NCBI GenBank assembly: GCA_035236585.1
Contig: CP141127.1
Location: 49,862,001-49,926,000 of the forward strand
Direction: 5' to 3'
From: Warburgia ugandensis
Taxonomy: Eukaryota; Streptophyta; Magnoliopsida; Canellales; Canellaceae
DNA: 64,000 nucleotides
Position numbers and translations under genes: made by a program. The notes below the pieces were generated by a model, which saw nothing but the letters and a program-made list of their open reading frames with translations, did no database searches and was not told where the DNA came from. Shown piece after piece: positions 13,101 through 23,684 of the stretch; within the stretch, counting starts at the first letter, position 1; every line of letters begins with the position of its first letter.

Positions 13101-13455
13101 ACTTCAACCTTAGTGTAGACATGGTTTTCTTTCCCTCCCATGTGGACCTCATTAAATTATTATCCATCGGTAGCATCTTACCCATTGCTTTCAATACTTT
13201 TGTAAAACCTTAATCTAAAAAACCAAATATTGATTTCATGTTGTAAAGTTCTACCACTATGGACACCTTGTTATAATCTTTATACGTAGCATAAAACGGC
13301 TCATCAGTATACCCTACTATAGTATGACATTGTTTAGGGTCATCTTGGAAGTCATCATATGCATATCAAGACATCGATATAGCTATATTGTCTCCAACAC
13401 TTCCGACATTGTCATGATTATATCTTCCAGGCCTTATTGTGGGCCCATGCGGAAT
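10200..13455 (-). pseudogene. CACTA TNP2-type transposase, degenerate
   Basis: TNP2 is the CACTA transposase that cuts the element ends. On the minus strand the N-terminal part (13,455-12,770) reads MIHVCPNDYILYRK, followed by a Cys pair; this Cys-rich start is typical of the family. Next come MKRKFMMLTMLVLGPKQP with ETLWEVGIEAYDAYKKE (12,376-12,726) and SLHLVHVLDVMHIEKNVCES (11,955-12,173). A DUF4218-type segment with ERYMKIFKGYVCNH and YIAEEAVEFYTKYL follows (about 11,243-11,700). The exon ends at a GTAAGT donor near 11,195, and tail exons follow at 10,250-10,760. Stops and frameshifts break the frame throughout. The start abuts the gypsy fragment at 13,480, so the true N-terminus may be lost. 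Confidence 0.85.
10862..11160. repeat. Local ~176 bp tandem duplication
   Basis: A block starting with AACTTGGATTCTTTGACTTG at about 10,893 recurs at about 11,069, followed in both by the same stretch ending in ATAACCATCCA. Copy 1 of the large duplication has only one version (5,370-5,530), so this duplication happened after the 5.2 kb one, or was lost from copy 1. Confidence 0.85.
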
Positions 13456-13479
13456 TACTTCTCTATCCCAAATCCATGG

Positions 13480-16265
13480 AAAAGGTGATGCTAACAAGGT
13501 AGAAGAATGAATCTATGAAGTGGAGAAGACCTTCAATGTGTTAAGAACTCCAAAAAATTTAAAGGTCAAGCTGGCCACCTATAGACTGAAGCAAGAAGCA
13601 GCTTTCTGGTGGAGGTCAGCAGAAGGAAATTTCTTCACTAGTTCTGAAGAAATTCCATGGGAAAGATTTAAAGAAGTTTTTAATGAAAAATATTTCCCAA
13701 TACATGTGCAAGCTCGGAAGGAGAAGGAGTTCTTGGATTTACAACAACAAAGCCTTTTCGTGATTGATTATGAAAATAAGTTTATTCAACTAAAGAATTC
13801 ACCAACCATATATGTGACACCGAAAGGCACACTGTGGATCACTTTATGGAAGGGTTACACCCAGGATTAAGAACGAAGGTACTGGGGACCAAACCTGCAA
13901 ATATGGCTGAGTGCGTTGAGATGGCTTCTATGTTTGAAGAAGATTTTTAAAGAAACCAGTTCACCAAGCTTGGAGGAGGGAGTAATTATCCTCAAAAATA
14001 TTTTAAGAAAGGCAAGAGACCACCAAATAACTTCAAGCCTTCTGGTTATCTAGGGAACCAAGCTAAACGGAAACCATGCCCCACATGCAGAACATACCAT
14101 CCAGGCAATGCATGCTCATGCCAGGCACCACAGCTACCACGACCTCCTATCAAATGTTTTAATTGCGGCGAGTTAGGGAATTTCACAAATAAATGCAACA
14201 AACCCTTGATAGTTAAGTGTGCAAAGCCTGAAAATGTACCACGTCATCAAGGCAGGGTGTTTGCCATTACCGATGGAGAGGCTAAAACATCTAATGCTAT
14301 TATTGAAGGTACTTTACTAATATCTCAACACCATGACAAAGTACTATTTGATTTTGGATCTACCCATTCTTTCATATCTTGTATATTTGCATCAAGTATA
14401 CAATTGATAGTGAAGGAATTGGGGTTCTATTTAGATATGATGACACCAGTGAGAAAAATAGTTAGTTTACATGAATATCTTCAAGACGTTCAGGGGAAGA
14501 TAATGGGTATAGACCTCATTTTATTAAAAATGGTAGATTTTGACATTATACTGGGTATGGATTGGCTAGCAAAATACGGGGTACTTATGGACTGCTGTAA
14601 AAAGATACTCACTTTTAACACACCAGGAGAAGAAATGATAGTATTGCATGGAAAACCAAATGGCTCAAACAAATTTATCCCTACATCTTTAGCAACTGTA
14701 GTTGCTTTGAATGTTGAACAGCCCAAGATAGAAGAAATTGACATAATCAGGGAATTCCAAGATGTGTTTCCTGAAGAACTCCCAGGTTTACCACCTCATA
14801 GGGGAATTGAGTTTACCATTGATGTGATTCTTGGTACGACTCCAATTTCTAAAGCACCCTGTAGAATGGCCCCAGCTGAGTTAAGAGAATTGAAGAATCA
14901 ACTACAGGAATTGCTGGACAAAGGGTTTATTAGACCAAGTAGTTCTCCCTAGGGAGCACCAGTGATATTTGTGAAAAAGAAAGATGGGTCTATGAGGTTG
15001 TGTATTGATTATCATATGTTGAACAATGTGACAGTAAAAAACAGATACCCCCTACCTCGTATTGGTGATCTCTTTGATCAACTCCAATATACAAAGGTCT
15101 TTCCAAAATTGACCTTCGATCAAGATATCATCAACTACGTATCAAAGGTGAAGATGTACCCAAAACTACATTCAGAACCCATTATGGGCATTATGATTTT
15201 TTGGTGATGGCTTTTGGATTAACCAATGCTCCTACCGTATTTATGGCCTTGATGAACATAATTTTCAAGAAATTTTTGGATAAATTTGTAATCGTATTCA
15301 TTGACGATATACTAACTTATTCTACTAGTGTACGAGAACATCAAGAACATTTACGGATTATATTAAACACACTTAGAAGACATAAACTTTTTGGAAAATT
15401 TTCAAAGTGTGAATTTTGGTTGGAGAAATTCAACTTTCTTGGACATGTAATTTCACAGAATGGAGTGGAAGTTGACCTAACCAAGGTGGAAGTAGTCATG
15501 AATTGGGAGCAGCCAAAGACGGTAACTGAAATATGTAGTTTTCTGGGGTTAGCTGGATATTATCGTAGATTTATCCAAGGATTTTCCCGTTTAGCTCTTC
15601 CTTTGACTTCTTTGACTAGAAAAGGAGTATAGTTTACATGGACTAATGACTATGAAAGGAGTTTTAAAGAGTTAAAGAAGAGATTAAATGCAACATCAGT
15701 ATTGTCTTTGCCATCAGGGAGTGGAGGTTATGAAATATACTGTGATGCTTCAGGAAAGGGGTTAGGAAGTGTACTAATGCAAAATGGGAAGGTCATTGCT
15801 TATACTTCATGACAACTAAAGAAGCATGAAATAAACTACCCGGTACATGACCTAGAATTGGCAGGCAATAATATTTGCCTTAAAAATTTGGCGACATTAC
15901 CTGTACAGGGAAAAAATCAACATATTCACTGATCACAAGAGCCTCAAGTATATTTTCACCCAGGCTGATATGAATAAGAGAAAAAGGAGATGGATAGAAT
16001 ATCTTAAGGATTATGATTTTGTAATTCAATACCATCCTGGATAGGCTAATGTAGTGGCGAATGCTTTAAGCAGACACACAAAGGCAGTGATGGCCAATGT
16101 CACCATTAAGTTAGCTTTTGTTGAACAAATCTTAAAGGCTTAAGAGGGAGACGTAGTAATCCAAGCAATGTGTGAAAAAGCAGGGGTTAGTAGAGACTTA
16201 GACTGGGGTATTTGGTTTCAAGGCAGACTTGTGGTTCCCTCAAGTTTGAGAAAAGCACTACTACA
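13480..16265 (+). pseudogene. Ty3/gypsy (Tekay/Del-like chromovirus) gag-pol fragment
   Basis: Coding order, plus strand: gag (13,520-13,870, with EAAFWWRSAEGNFFTS and FNEKYFPIHVQARKEKEF), a zinc knuckle CFNCGELGNFTNKC at 14,155-14,196 with the usual His replaced by Asn, a protease with DFGSTHSFIS at 14,351, and reverse transcriptase with [20 protein letters not shown] and active-site FIDDI near 15,300. [20 protein letters not shown] follows, then RNase H with YCDASGKGLGSVLMQNGK (15,738) and [13 protein letters not shown] (15,926). The first residues of the integrase HHCC region (WFQGRLVVPSSLR) end at 16,265, where the element stops. Stops at 14,950 (Trp to TAG) and 15,630, and a GGCA duplication at 15,860-15,867, break the frame. 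Both LTRs and the integrase core are missing. Confidence 0.92.
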
Positions 16266-16267
16266 AG

Positions 16268-18807
16268 TTGGAGACAAGTCGAGGAACCTATGACTTGCAA
16301 TATCTACAAATGGGATTAATTACCATGGTTCTATGAGCAATAGGTGGAGTTGTTAGCCTGTTACAACTTTTGACTATTGTTGTGCATGAAGAGAAAATTC
16401 ATGATGTTAACTATGTTAATATCGGGTCCTAAGCAACCTCCATTGATTGATAACCTTAGGACATTATGGCAAGTATGGGTTGAAGCTTATGATGCATACA
16501 AAAGAAAGACAATCACCCTTAAAGCTATACTACAATGGATAATAAGTGACAATCCTACATACAGTAATTTGACTGGATGCACAATGAGTGGATAAAATGC
16601 CTATCCTATTTGTAGTGACCAAACTTGTGCCACACAACTTCAACATGGTAGGAAGATGGCATTCCTAGGCCACAGAAGATGGTTGCATAGAAACCATTTG
16701 TACTATTTTAAAAAGGGAGAATTTAATGATAGGGAGGAGACTGGGAGACCTCCAAAGAGATTGGCTGGACAACAAGATTTGGAACAAGTTGAGAACATTA
16801 ATGTATTACGGGGGAAGAAGAAGAAGGCAAAGTCACATACAAATGAAAGCAACTCTAGAAGTTGTTGGAAGAACAAGTCAATATTCTTTGAAATTGGATA
16901 TTGGAAATCTCTACACATGTGGCATGTGCTTGATGTCTTGCACATTGAGAAGAATGTCTATGAAAGCTTAAGCCATACCTTACTCGACATTTTGGGAAAA
17001 ACAAAAGATGGACTTGCCGCTTGAATGGATCACATGGCAATGGGTTTGAAGAGAAGCTTACATCTATAGGATAGGAGTAGTTGAGGAACATGCTCGCCTA
17101 AAGAAAATTATATGCTTATTAGAGAGGAGAGAAGAATAGTGTGTAAAACCTTGTCAGATATCAAAGTTCTAGATGAGTACTCTTCAAACATTATAAAATT
17201 TGTCTCCATGGAAGAGCTCAAACTATTAGGGATGAAATCTCATGATTGTCATGCATTGATGTAACAACTTCTGCCTATAGCAATATGGTTAGTGCTGCTA
17301 GATAATGTTAGAGTATCTATTACTAAATTTTACTACTTATTTAATGCTTTGGGTAAGAAGGTGATGGATACTTCTAAATTATAAGAAATCCAGGAGTATT
17401 TAGTGATAACCTTATGTGAGCTTGAGACATTCTTTCTACCATCCTTCATCGATATCATGGTACACTTACCAGTGCACCTCATTGATGAAGTTAGGTTGTA
17501 TGGACCTGTTTACTTGTGATTGATGTACCCATTTAAAAGGTATATGAAGGTGTTAAAAGGGTATGTATGAAATCATAATAGGCTAGAGGGGTGTATTGAC
17601 GAATGTTACATTGCAGAAGAAGTTGTTGAGTTTTGCACTGAGTATTTATTAGGAGTGGATGCTATTGGAATACCAAGAAAGAAATATTTAAGTGTGTTAA
17701 TTGATCTAAGAGTTGGTGAACTTCTATCGAGTGATCGTGTGTCAATCATTGATTGTATGGATCAGGAGCATGCACATCTTTACGTCTTGTGAAATATTAA
17801 TATTGATGAAGTTCAACCATACATTGAGTACGTAATTAATTTTCTCTCTTTGGTTGCTTCTTTGACATTAATTAATTGAATCATTGATGTTGTTGAAGTT
17901 TAACATTAGGCACGTTACAAAAATTTTATCCCTGATTATTTTGTAGTATTCACATGGACTTCCTAAAAGAGAGGTATCTAGGAGATGCACGGAAAGAGAA
18001 GTGGTTACAAGATGAGCATTGTTGTTCCTTCATGACTTGGCTTCTTGAGAAGGTATTTAGTTAAATTAAATAGTGCTTTATAATGAATGAATTAATTAAT
18101 TTGTATAATATATATAGTATATATATGCATGTATACCGTTTTACTCAATATATTATTGCATACAGGTTTTAGATCAACAAGATGGTCTTGGTCATAGTAT
18201 TTCTGAATGCTTGGGTTGGATGGCAATGGAACCTCAACCAAAAGTGATAAAGTATTCCAGACATGCCATCAATGGTTATTGTTTTCACACAAAAGACCAA
18301 TATAAGTTAAGAGCACAATAAGATGGTGGTGTTAACTTGGTGGCTAAAATCACTTTCTTTCCAAGTTCAAAGGACAACAACCCAATTGTAGCTAACAATA
18401 CTTATTATGGGGTTATAGCGAGATATGAGAGCTAGATTATACATGTAGAACTGTGGTTGCTTTGAAGTGTGATTGGGTGGAACACAATAAAGATAGCATA
18501 AGAACCAATGCCCTTAGCTTGACATTGGTTCACCTCAATAAGAGCGACTATCAAAATGACCAATTTATTTTAGCATGTCAAGCAAAATAGGCATTTTATG
18601 TACAAGATGAACATGTATGAGACGTCAACTATTTTATCAACCTCTTTAAGGGACTTTAATGATGAAGACAAACTAGGTGACACCACAATTGATTACCCTC
18701 CAATAACTACAACAATGTCATCAATCAATCTGATAGTGGAGAGTGAGATGGATTATGTGCATGATGCTAGTGAGGAGGGTGCATGGGTGGAATCTAATTA
18801 TATATGA
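16268..18807 (+). pseudogene. CACTA TNP2-type transposase, second degenerate copy
   Basis: The plus-strand counterpart of 10,200-13,455, but a clearly different element. It shows MKRKFMMLTMLISGPKQPP with NLRTLWQVWVEAYDAYK (16,377-16,595), MAFLGHRRWLHRNHLYY (16,656) and WHVLDVLHIEKNVYES. The DUF4218-type region follows (about 17,400-17,827, ELETFFLPSFIDIMVHLPVH and YIAEEVVEFCTEYLL). Two introns are visible: GTACGT at 17,828 to TTGTAG at 17,946, and GTATTT at 18,053 to TACAG at 18,165. The tail exons end at a stop at 18,805-18,807. The N-terminal part is missing: homology starts abruptly after the gypsy fragment. Several in-frame stops (for example near 17,023 and 18,320) disable it. Confidence 0.85.
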
Positions 18808-18974
18808 GGGAAAAAATTAAAGTGAAAATATTTGTATCATGTGATCTATGAAAACTGATTTAATTAATCAATTGAATTTTACACATCATGTGTAATGCTA
18901 AACATTGGTTAAACATGAATGAAATAAATCATGGGGTAATCTATGCACTTCAAAGTTTTTTAAGATTTTATGGG

Positions 18975-19350
18975 CTTAAGTAACTTCTAAAACTATAAGA
19001 CGGTTATTATTAAATCATCTTTTAGTATTTAAGCAAAAAATAAGGTGGGGGAATGTTTCTCCCATAAAGTGACCAATAACATAGGACTGTTCTTTAAAAC
19101 CTGTCTTATGTAATTATTAAAATATTGGCCAATTTTTGAATAACTATCCTATATTCATCAAAATATGTGATGATTTTATTAAAACCATCCTTTATTAATT
19201 TGAATAAAGGATGGTTTTAAACAACCATCCTATATTCAATTATAGAACCAACTTATATTCAACTGAATATAGGATGGTTCTTTGAAACTATCCTTTAATT
19301 TTTTTCAAAATATGGGATGGTTTTTAAAAACCATCCTATATTCCATGCTC
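18975..19350. repeat. CACTA subterminal repeats (AACCATCCTATATTC family)
   Basis: At least six direct or inverted copies of AACCATCCTATATTC and its complement GAATATAGGATGGTT sit within ~375 bp, starting ~170 bp after the stop of the plus-strand TNP2 copy. This is the expected 3' subterminal binding-site array of that element. The motif differs from the AAAGTCATTTAG motif at 4.2 and 9.7 kb, which supports two separate CACTA families. No matching terminal CACTA inverted repeat is seen. Confidence 0.75.
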
Positions 19351-19354
19351 ATAT

Positions 19355-19600
19355 CACCACCCCCCTTCCCCCCCATTCGAATTTTTCAAGCCCCAAACCC
19401 CCAAAACCCTTTAGGATAAGAAGAAGAGGAGAGGAGAAAGAGATAGAAGGAGAGAAAGAGGAAGAAAAGAGCAGGAGGAGAGAAATCATGACCCCCATTC
19501 GCCTTACAATGTTTTCAACCCTCGCCCCCCCCCCCCCCCCCCCCCCCATTCAAATTTTGAAACCCAAACCCCCAAAACATTGCATGGAGAATAAAAAGAA
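19355..19600. other. Repeated C-rich blocks around a purine-rich tract, with a C23 run
   Basis: Two related C-rich blocks (about 19,360-19,412 and 19,490-19,582, both with a CCCCATTC core followed by CCCAAACCCCCAAAAC) flank a nearly pure purine stretch at 19,421-19,487. The second block contains 23 consecutive C (19,525-19,547). The overlapping frames on both strands are low-complexity and not credible genes. Confidence 0.8.
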
Positions 19601-19601
19601 G

Positions 19602-22600
19602 TGTGGTGACCCCGAGTTTTAAAAATACATTTTTGTTATTTATTTTCAAATGGTGGTTGACCAATTTTGCAAATAATTTGAAAACTTAAGTAGCGAAATT
19701 TTTTTTCTTTGATATTCTTTTTAGAAAACCCAAATGGCACATGTCACTCACATATACATACATAATTTTGTATACAACATGTGTTTCTAAAGAAACTCAT
19801 TTTATTAAAATTGCAGGATCGATCTAGTGGTTCACATACACAGCCCCTTTATTACATCTTATGTGCAAAATACAATCCAATCATTTCCACTATAGTACAT
19901 AGTCTTGATCAATAGTATGGTCTTCATCTTCCCATGTCATATCCCTCTATTCTTTTCTATCTATATCTGAGATATTGTAAACATTCAAACATTTATAATA
20001 TCTCAGCAAGCTATGCTTGGTAAGGGATTCAAGAACATATGGAATCGTATAATTCATAATTACAATATTTATAGTCATCATATTCCATATGAATCACATA
20101 ATTCAATTTCCATGAAACATACCATATATGATCATTCTATCATATAATTTATCATGCAACATCTACTATGATAATTCTAACCCACTCACCACTATATTGT
20201 ATGTATATATATGCATCTAAAACTCATGAAAATTAGTCAATATCTCAAACATCAATAATCATACTCAGGCATACTGAGTTGATAAGCCATCTAGACTTTT
20301 GCTGGGAAAATACTCCCTTATTAGGGCAGTATCGACATATCACTATGCCATGCATAATAATGTGAAATACTTAAGGAATACCATGCTGTAGTCTGATCCA
20401 TACTAGTGCGCTCGAATAACTGCCCTGTTCACCACTAATACCACGGTGGAAAATAGTGTCACTGCCCATATGGGGAGATAGGACTTTCACAGTGGGGCCT
20501 TCCCACAATTGCCCCACCCGACTTTTAGCCTCTCTTTGGGGAAGGTATCATAATATCATCAAATTTTGAGAAGCGGCTGGCCAAACCCTCATAACTTCCC
20601 TAGCATAACATCCCCAAGCTTATGCCTATTTAAAACCAAACCACAAGCCTCCATGCTTATATCTAAAATACGTCTTGTACATCTCAGACAATATGTTTGT
20701 TTATATTATCATCCTTGTATTCCATATCCTCATATTAAGGATATAATTTTATTTTTAGATTTAGGCATCATCATTTACAATGAATGATACCCATATTCAT
20801 ATAAGTTTAGGGATTAGTCATTTATTGTAAAAGATCCCCATTTCCTTTACTTTGGTATTCATATACCAAATGTTATTAAGTGTAAAGATACTCATTTGAT
20901 ACAAATGATATCCATTATTATTATTATGTTTTATCTAAGTTTAGGGATAATCATAAATGATACCTAGGTATTTATTATGTATTCCATCTAATTTCAATAG
21001 TTATTTCTATCTCATATACATGAATTATGATTCAATTGTAACTAAACATATTATCATTCTTAACCATTATAATGTCTATCTATAACAACAATTCCACAGA
21101 CTATAGGTCTTGTATTCTTAAAGTTCCACCTACCTTCATGTTGTGATTCATCCCTTCAGATCTTCCATGATTGACATATGTAGGCTGTAAATACATACAT
21201 AATATCATTATTTGAACAATTTTGGATAATCTCCTATTTATATTCCTTATCTAATATCGTCCTTTGATATAAAGGATCTAGATCTATCTCGTGTTCCTAT
21301 AATTCATACAATCTATCTTCCTCAGATAGTGTTTATCCTACTAATCAATAGATCTGATGGCTAGAATGATCTTCTAATCTTTCATATCTAAGTATTTTCT
21401 TATCTAAGTCTTTGTGTGTCCATCTCTTTGATCTTGATCTTTCATAGATCCTTTGATTGACAATTTATACTTGTTGATAGAGATCAAGGGCCTAGATCTT
21501 CTATCATCTACTTCTTTTTTTATCTAAGTTTAGTTATTTGATCATCCCTAAGGAGGATGAACTTGGTTCTCTTCCTTGAATCATATTTGATCAAGGGTTT
21601 GGATTATCTAATATAATGATCTAGATTTGATCTACAACATACGTACAAATAAACATGCATACTAAGTACAATACATTGTTATGATTCTTATTGTTCTTGA
21701 TCATTCAAGATCTCCTTGTGGATCTTTTTTTATCTTAATTATCTTACTTACCATTTTTATTAAGATTAGATATTTTACTAACCTTTTATGATCTTATTAT
21801 CATTATTCAACCAGTTAATGTTTTTTGGTTGAAGATAGCTTATTTCATCCTAAGTCTAGACTGCTGCTTCTTATGTCAAAATTGACTAATGCTTACTAGT
21901 TAAAGTTTGCTCAAAGAGTGGTTAATACAACCCTCATGTAAGTAGGCATTTAGACCTCAACTTACGTTGATGGGAGGTGAGGGAAAGGAACTTGGCTCTT
22001 GTATACACCCTATAACCACAATGTTCAAAGTACATTGGGATGACAATAGCTCAACCTTTAACCAGGTTCCTACGAGCATTTTAACCCTAAGTACTCTTTC
22101 TAATTGATTTTAATTAAATCTTTGAACATTTAAAATGCCTTTCATGAGGTTTATTATTCTTCTAATTTGGGCTAAGGATTTGATAATCCTTATATTGTCT
22201 TACTGACTATTGCCCTTAACTATGCTTAAGTCTATGTCCTTTGTTTATTGTAAATGTCCATTTATATCTATATTTCATTAATTACATTTTTCATGTAATT
22301 TACATTATATGAACATTAAAGTATAAATAAATAAATAAGTAAATCTACAGTTAAATCTACTAAGCAATAAAAGACATTTACAATAACATTAATAATTCAA
22401 ATAAACACAATTAACATATCATCATGATCCAATGGTCATCTTTCATTTCTAATCATCTTTCATCCTATTTAGGATTTAGATCTTGATCTTTTATTTTTAT
22501 CAGATCTACTCATTTTCTCAAAGTGATCTCACCACTAGATCATTGATATCATCTTATCACATGATCTGGTCCTTCTTGATCTAACCGATCACAAAGATCT

Positions 22601-23684
22601 TAAGCCATTTTAGCTAATTTAATGGCATAGATCATAATCTATCCCAAATTATCATCATCAAGCCATTCATTTCCTATGATCTTATCATAAGATCATCATC
22701 CTCACTTATTCATAGTCTCTGATCATCCTTCATCAATTTGATCAAGGAGATTAGTATGTATTTTTAAGGATTTAATTACTTTTAATGGTTAAGATCTTAA
22801 GATCTTCCAACTCAATTACATCCAACCCCTTTTTTCTTAGTTGTTACATCATTATATCATCACCCAAAATGATTTGAATGGTCTAATCATCCTAGATCTT
22901 GTAGATCAAGGATGTTAGTACCATTATCTCCTTAAAAATAGAAAATTTCATGAATTGAATTTATGATCCTCATCAATAGGAATCCAACCCAACTTTTCAA
23001 TCTCAATTTGGAGTCAAATTGAGATCAAAATTTGGATTTTAATATTTCAACTAGTTTTAATGGCTGACATTGATCTTTACTGTTTTTATTCAATTACTTG
23101 ATCTAAAGATACATAATTTTTACTGTAATAATAGTCATTAGGATTTTGAGACTTCCAAAACTCATCCATCAGTTCAGATCTCTATTTTGAGATCATCTTG
23201 ATCATGATCCAAGGTTGTTATTATGGATTTTAGCAAATAATTTACATAAATTCAATTAAAAACATAATTATCATGCTTCCATAAGATTCTACATAACATA
23301 AAAAATCCATTATTGTTTTTAGATTTAAATTTGGGCTTAAAATAAGATTTAAATCATAATTTTAAGATTTCAAACATTTTTAAGGGTCCAGATTGATCCA
23401 ATGTTTAATGGCCCAATTCTTTGACTTAGATGTCCATAAATCTTACTGTGATTATTGTTCCTATGTTTTTTGGGTGTCCTGAATCCATATATCGGATTAG
23501 ATTTACATTATAAGATCATCTTAGGCATGATCTAAGATTGTTACAATGGATTTAAGCAATTATCTCACATAAATACAATTAGAAATATATATCTCATGAT
23601 TCCAATAGATTTTACATATCATAAGGAATGCATCAGTGTTTTTAGATCTAGAATCAAAGCTAAAATGATCTCTTAATTGACCAA
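19602..23684 (-). repeat. Long terminal repeat A (minus strand, 5'-truncated)
   Basis: On the minus strand this is an LTR of the same superfamily as B-E. Its 3' end is at 19,602 (plus strand TGTGGTGACCCCGAG, complement of a CTCGGGGTCACCACA end). It shares with B and C the hairpin (19,969-20,004), the ACTCCCTTATT / GGGAGTATTT block and the AACCAGTTAATG segment, but its upstream part is closest to LTR E. The first ~1.5 kb (U3, TATA) is missing, and it stops head to head against LTR B. No primer-binding site lies next to 19,602. It contains no supported gene; the 73-residue frame at 20,566 is chance. Confidence 0.8.
23150..23680. repeat. ~317 bp imperfect tandem duplication inside LTR A
   Basis: The segment around 23,160-23,340 recurs around 23,470-23,660. 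For example GATTCTACATAACATAAAAA at 23,288 pairs with GATTTTACATATCATAAGGA at 23,605. Identity is moderate, so it predates most point decay. Confidence 0.75.
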
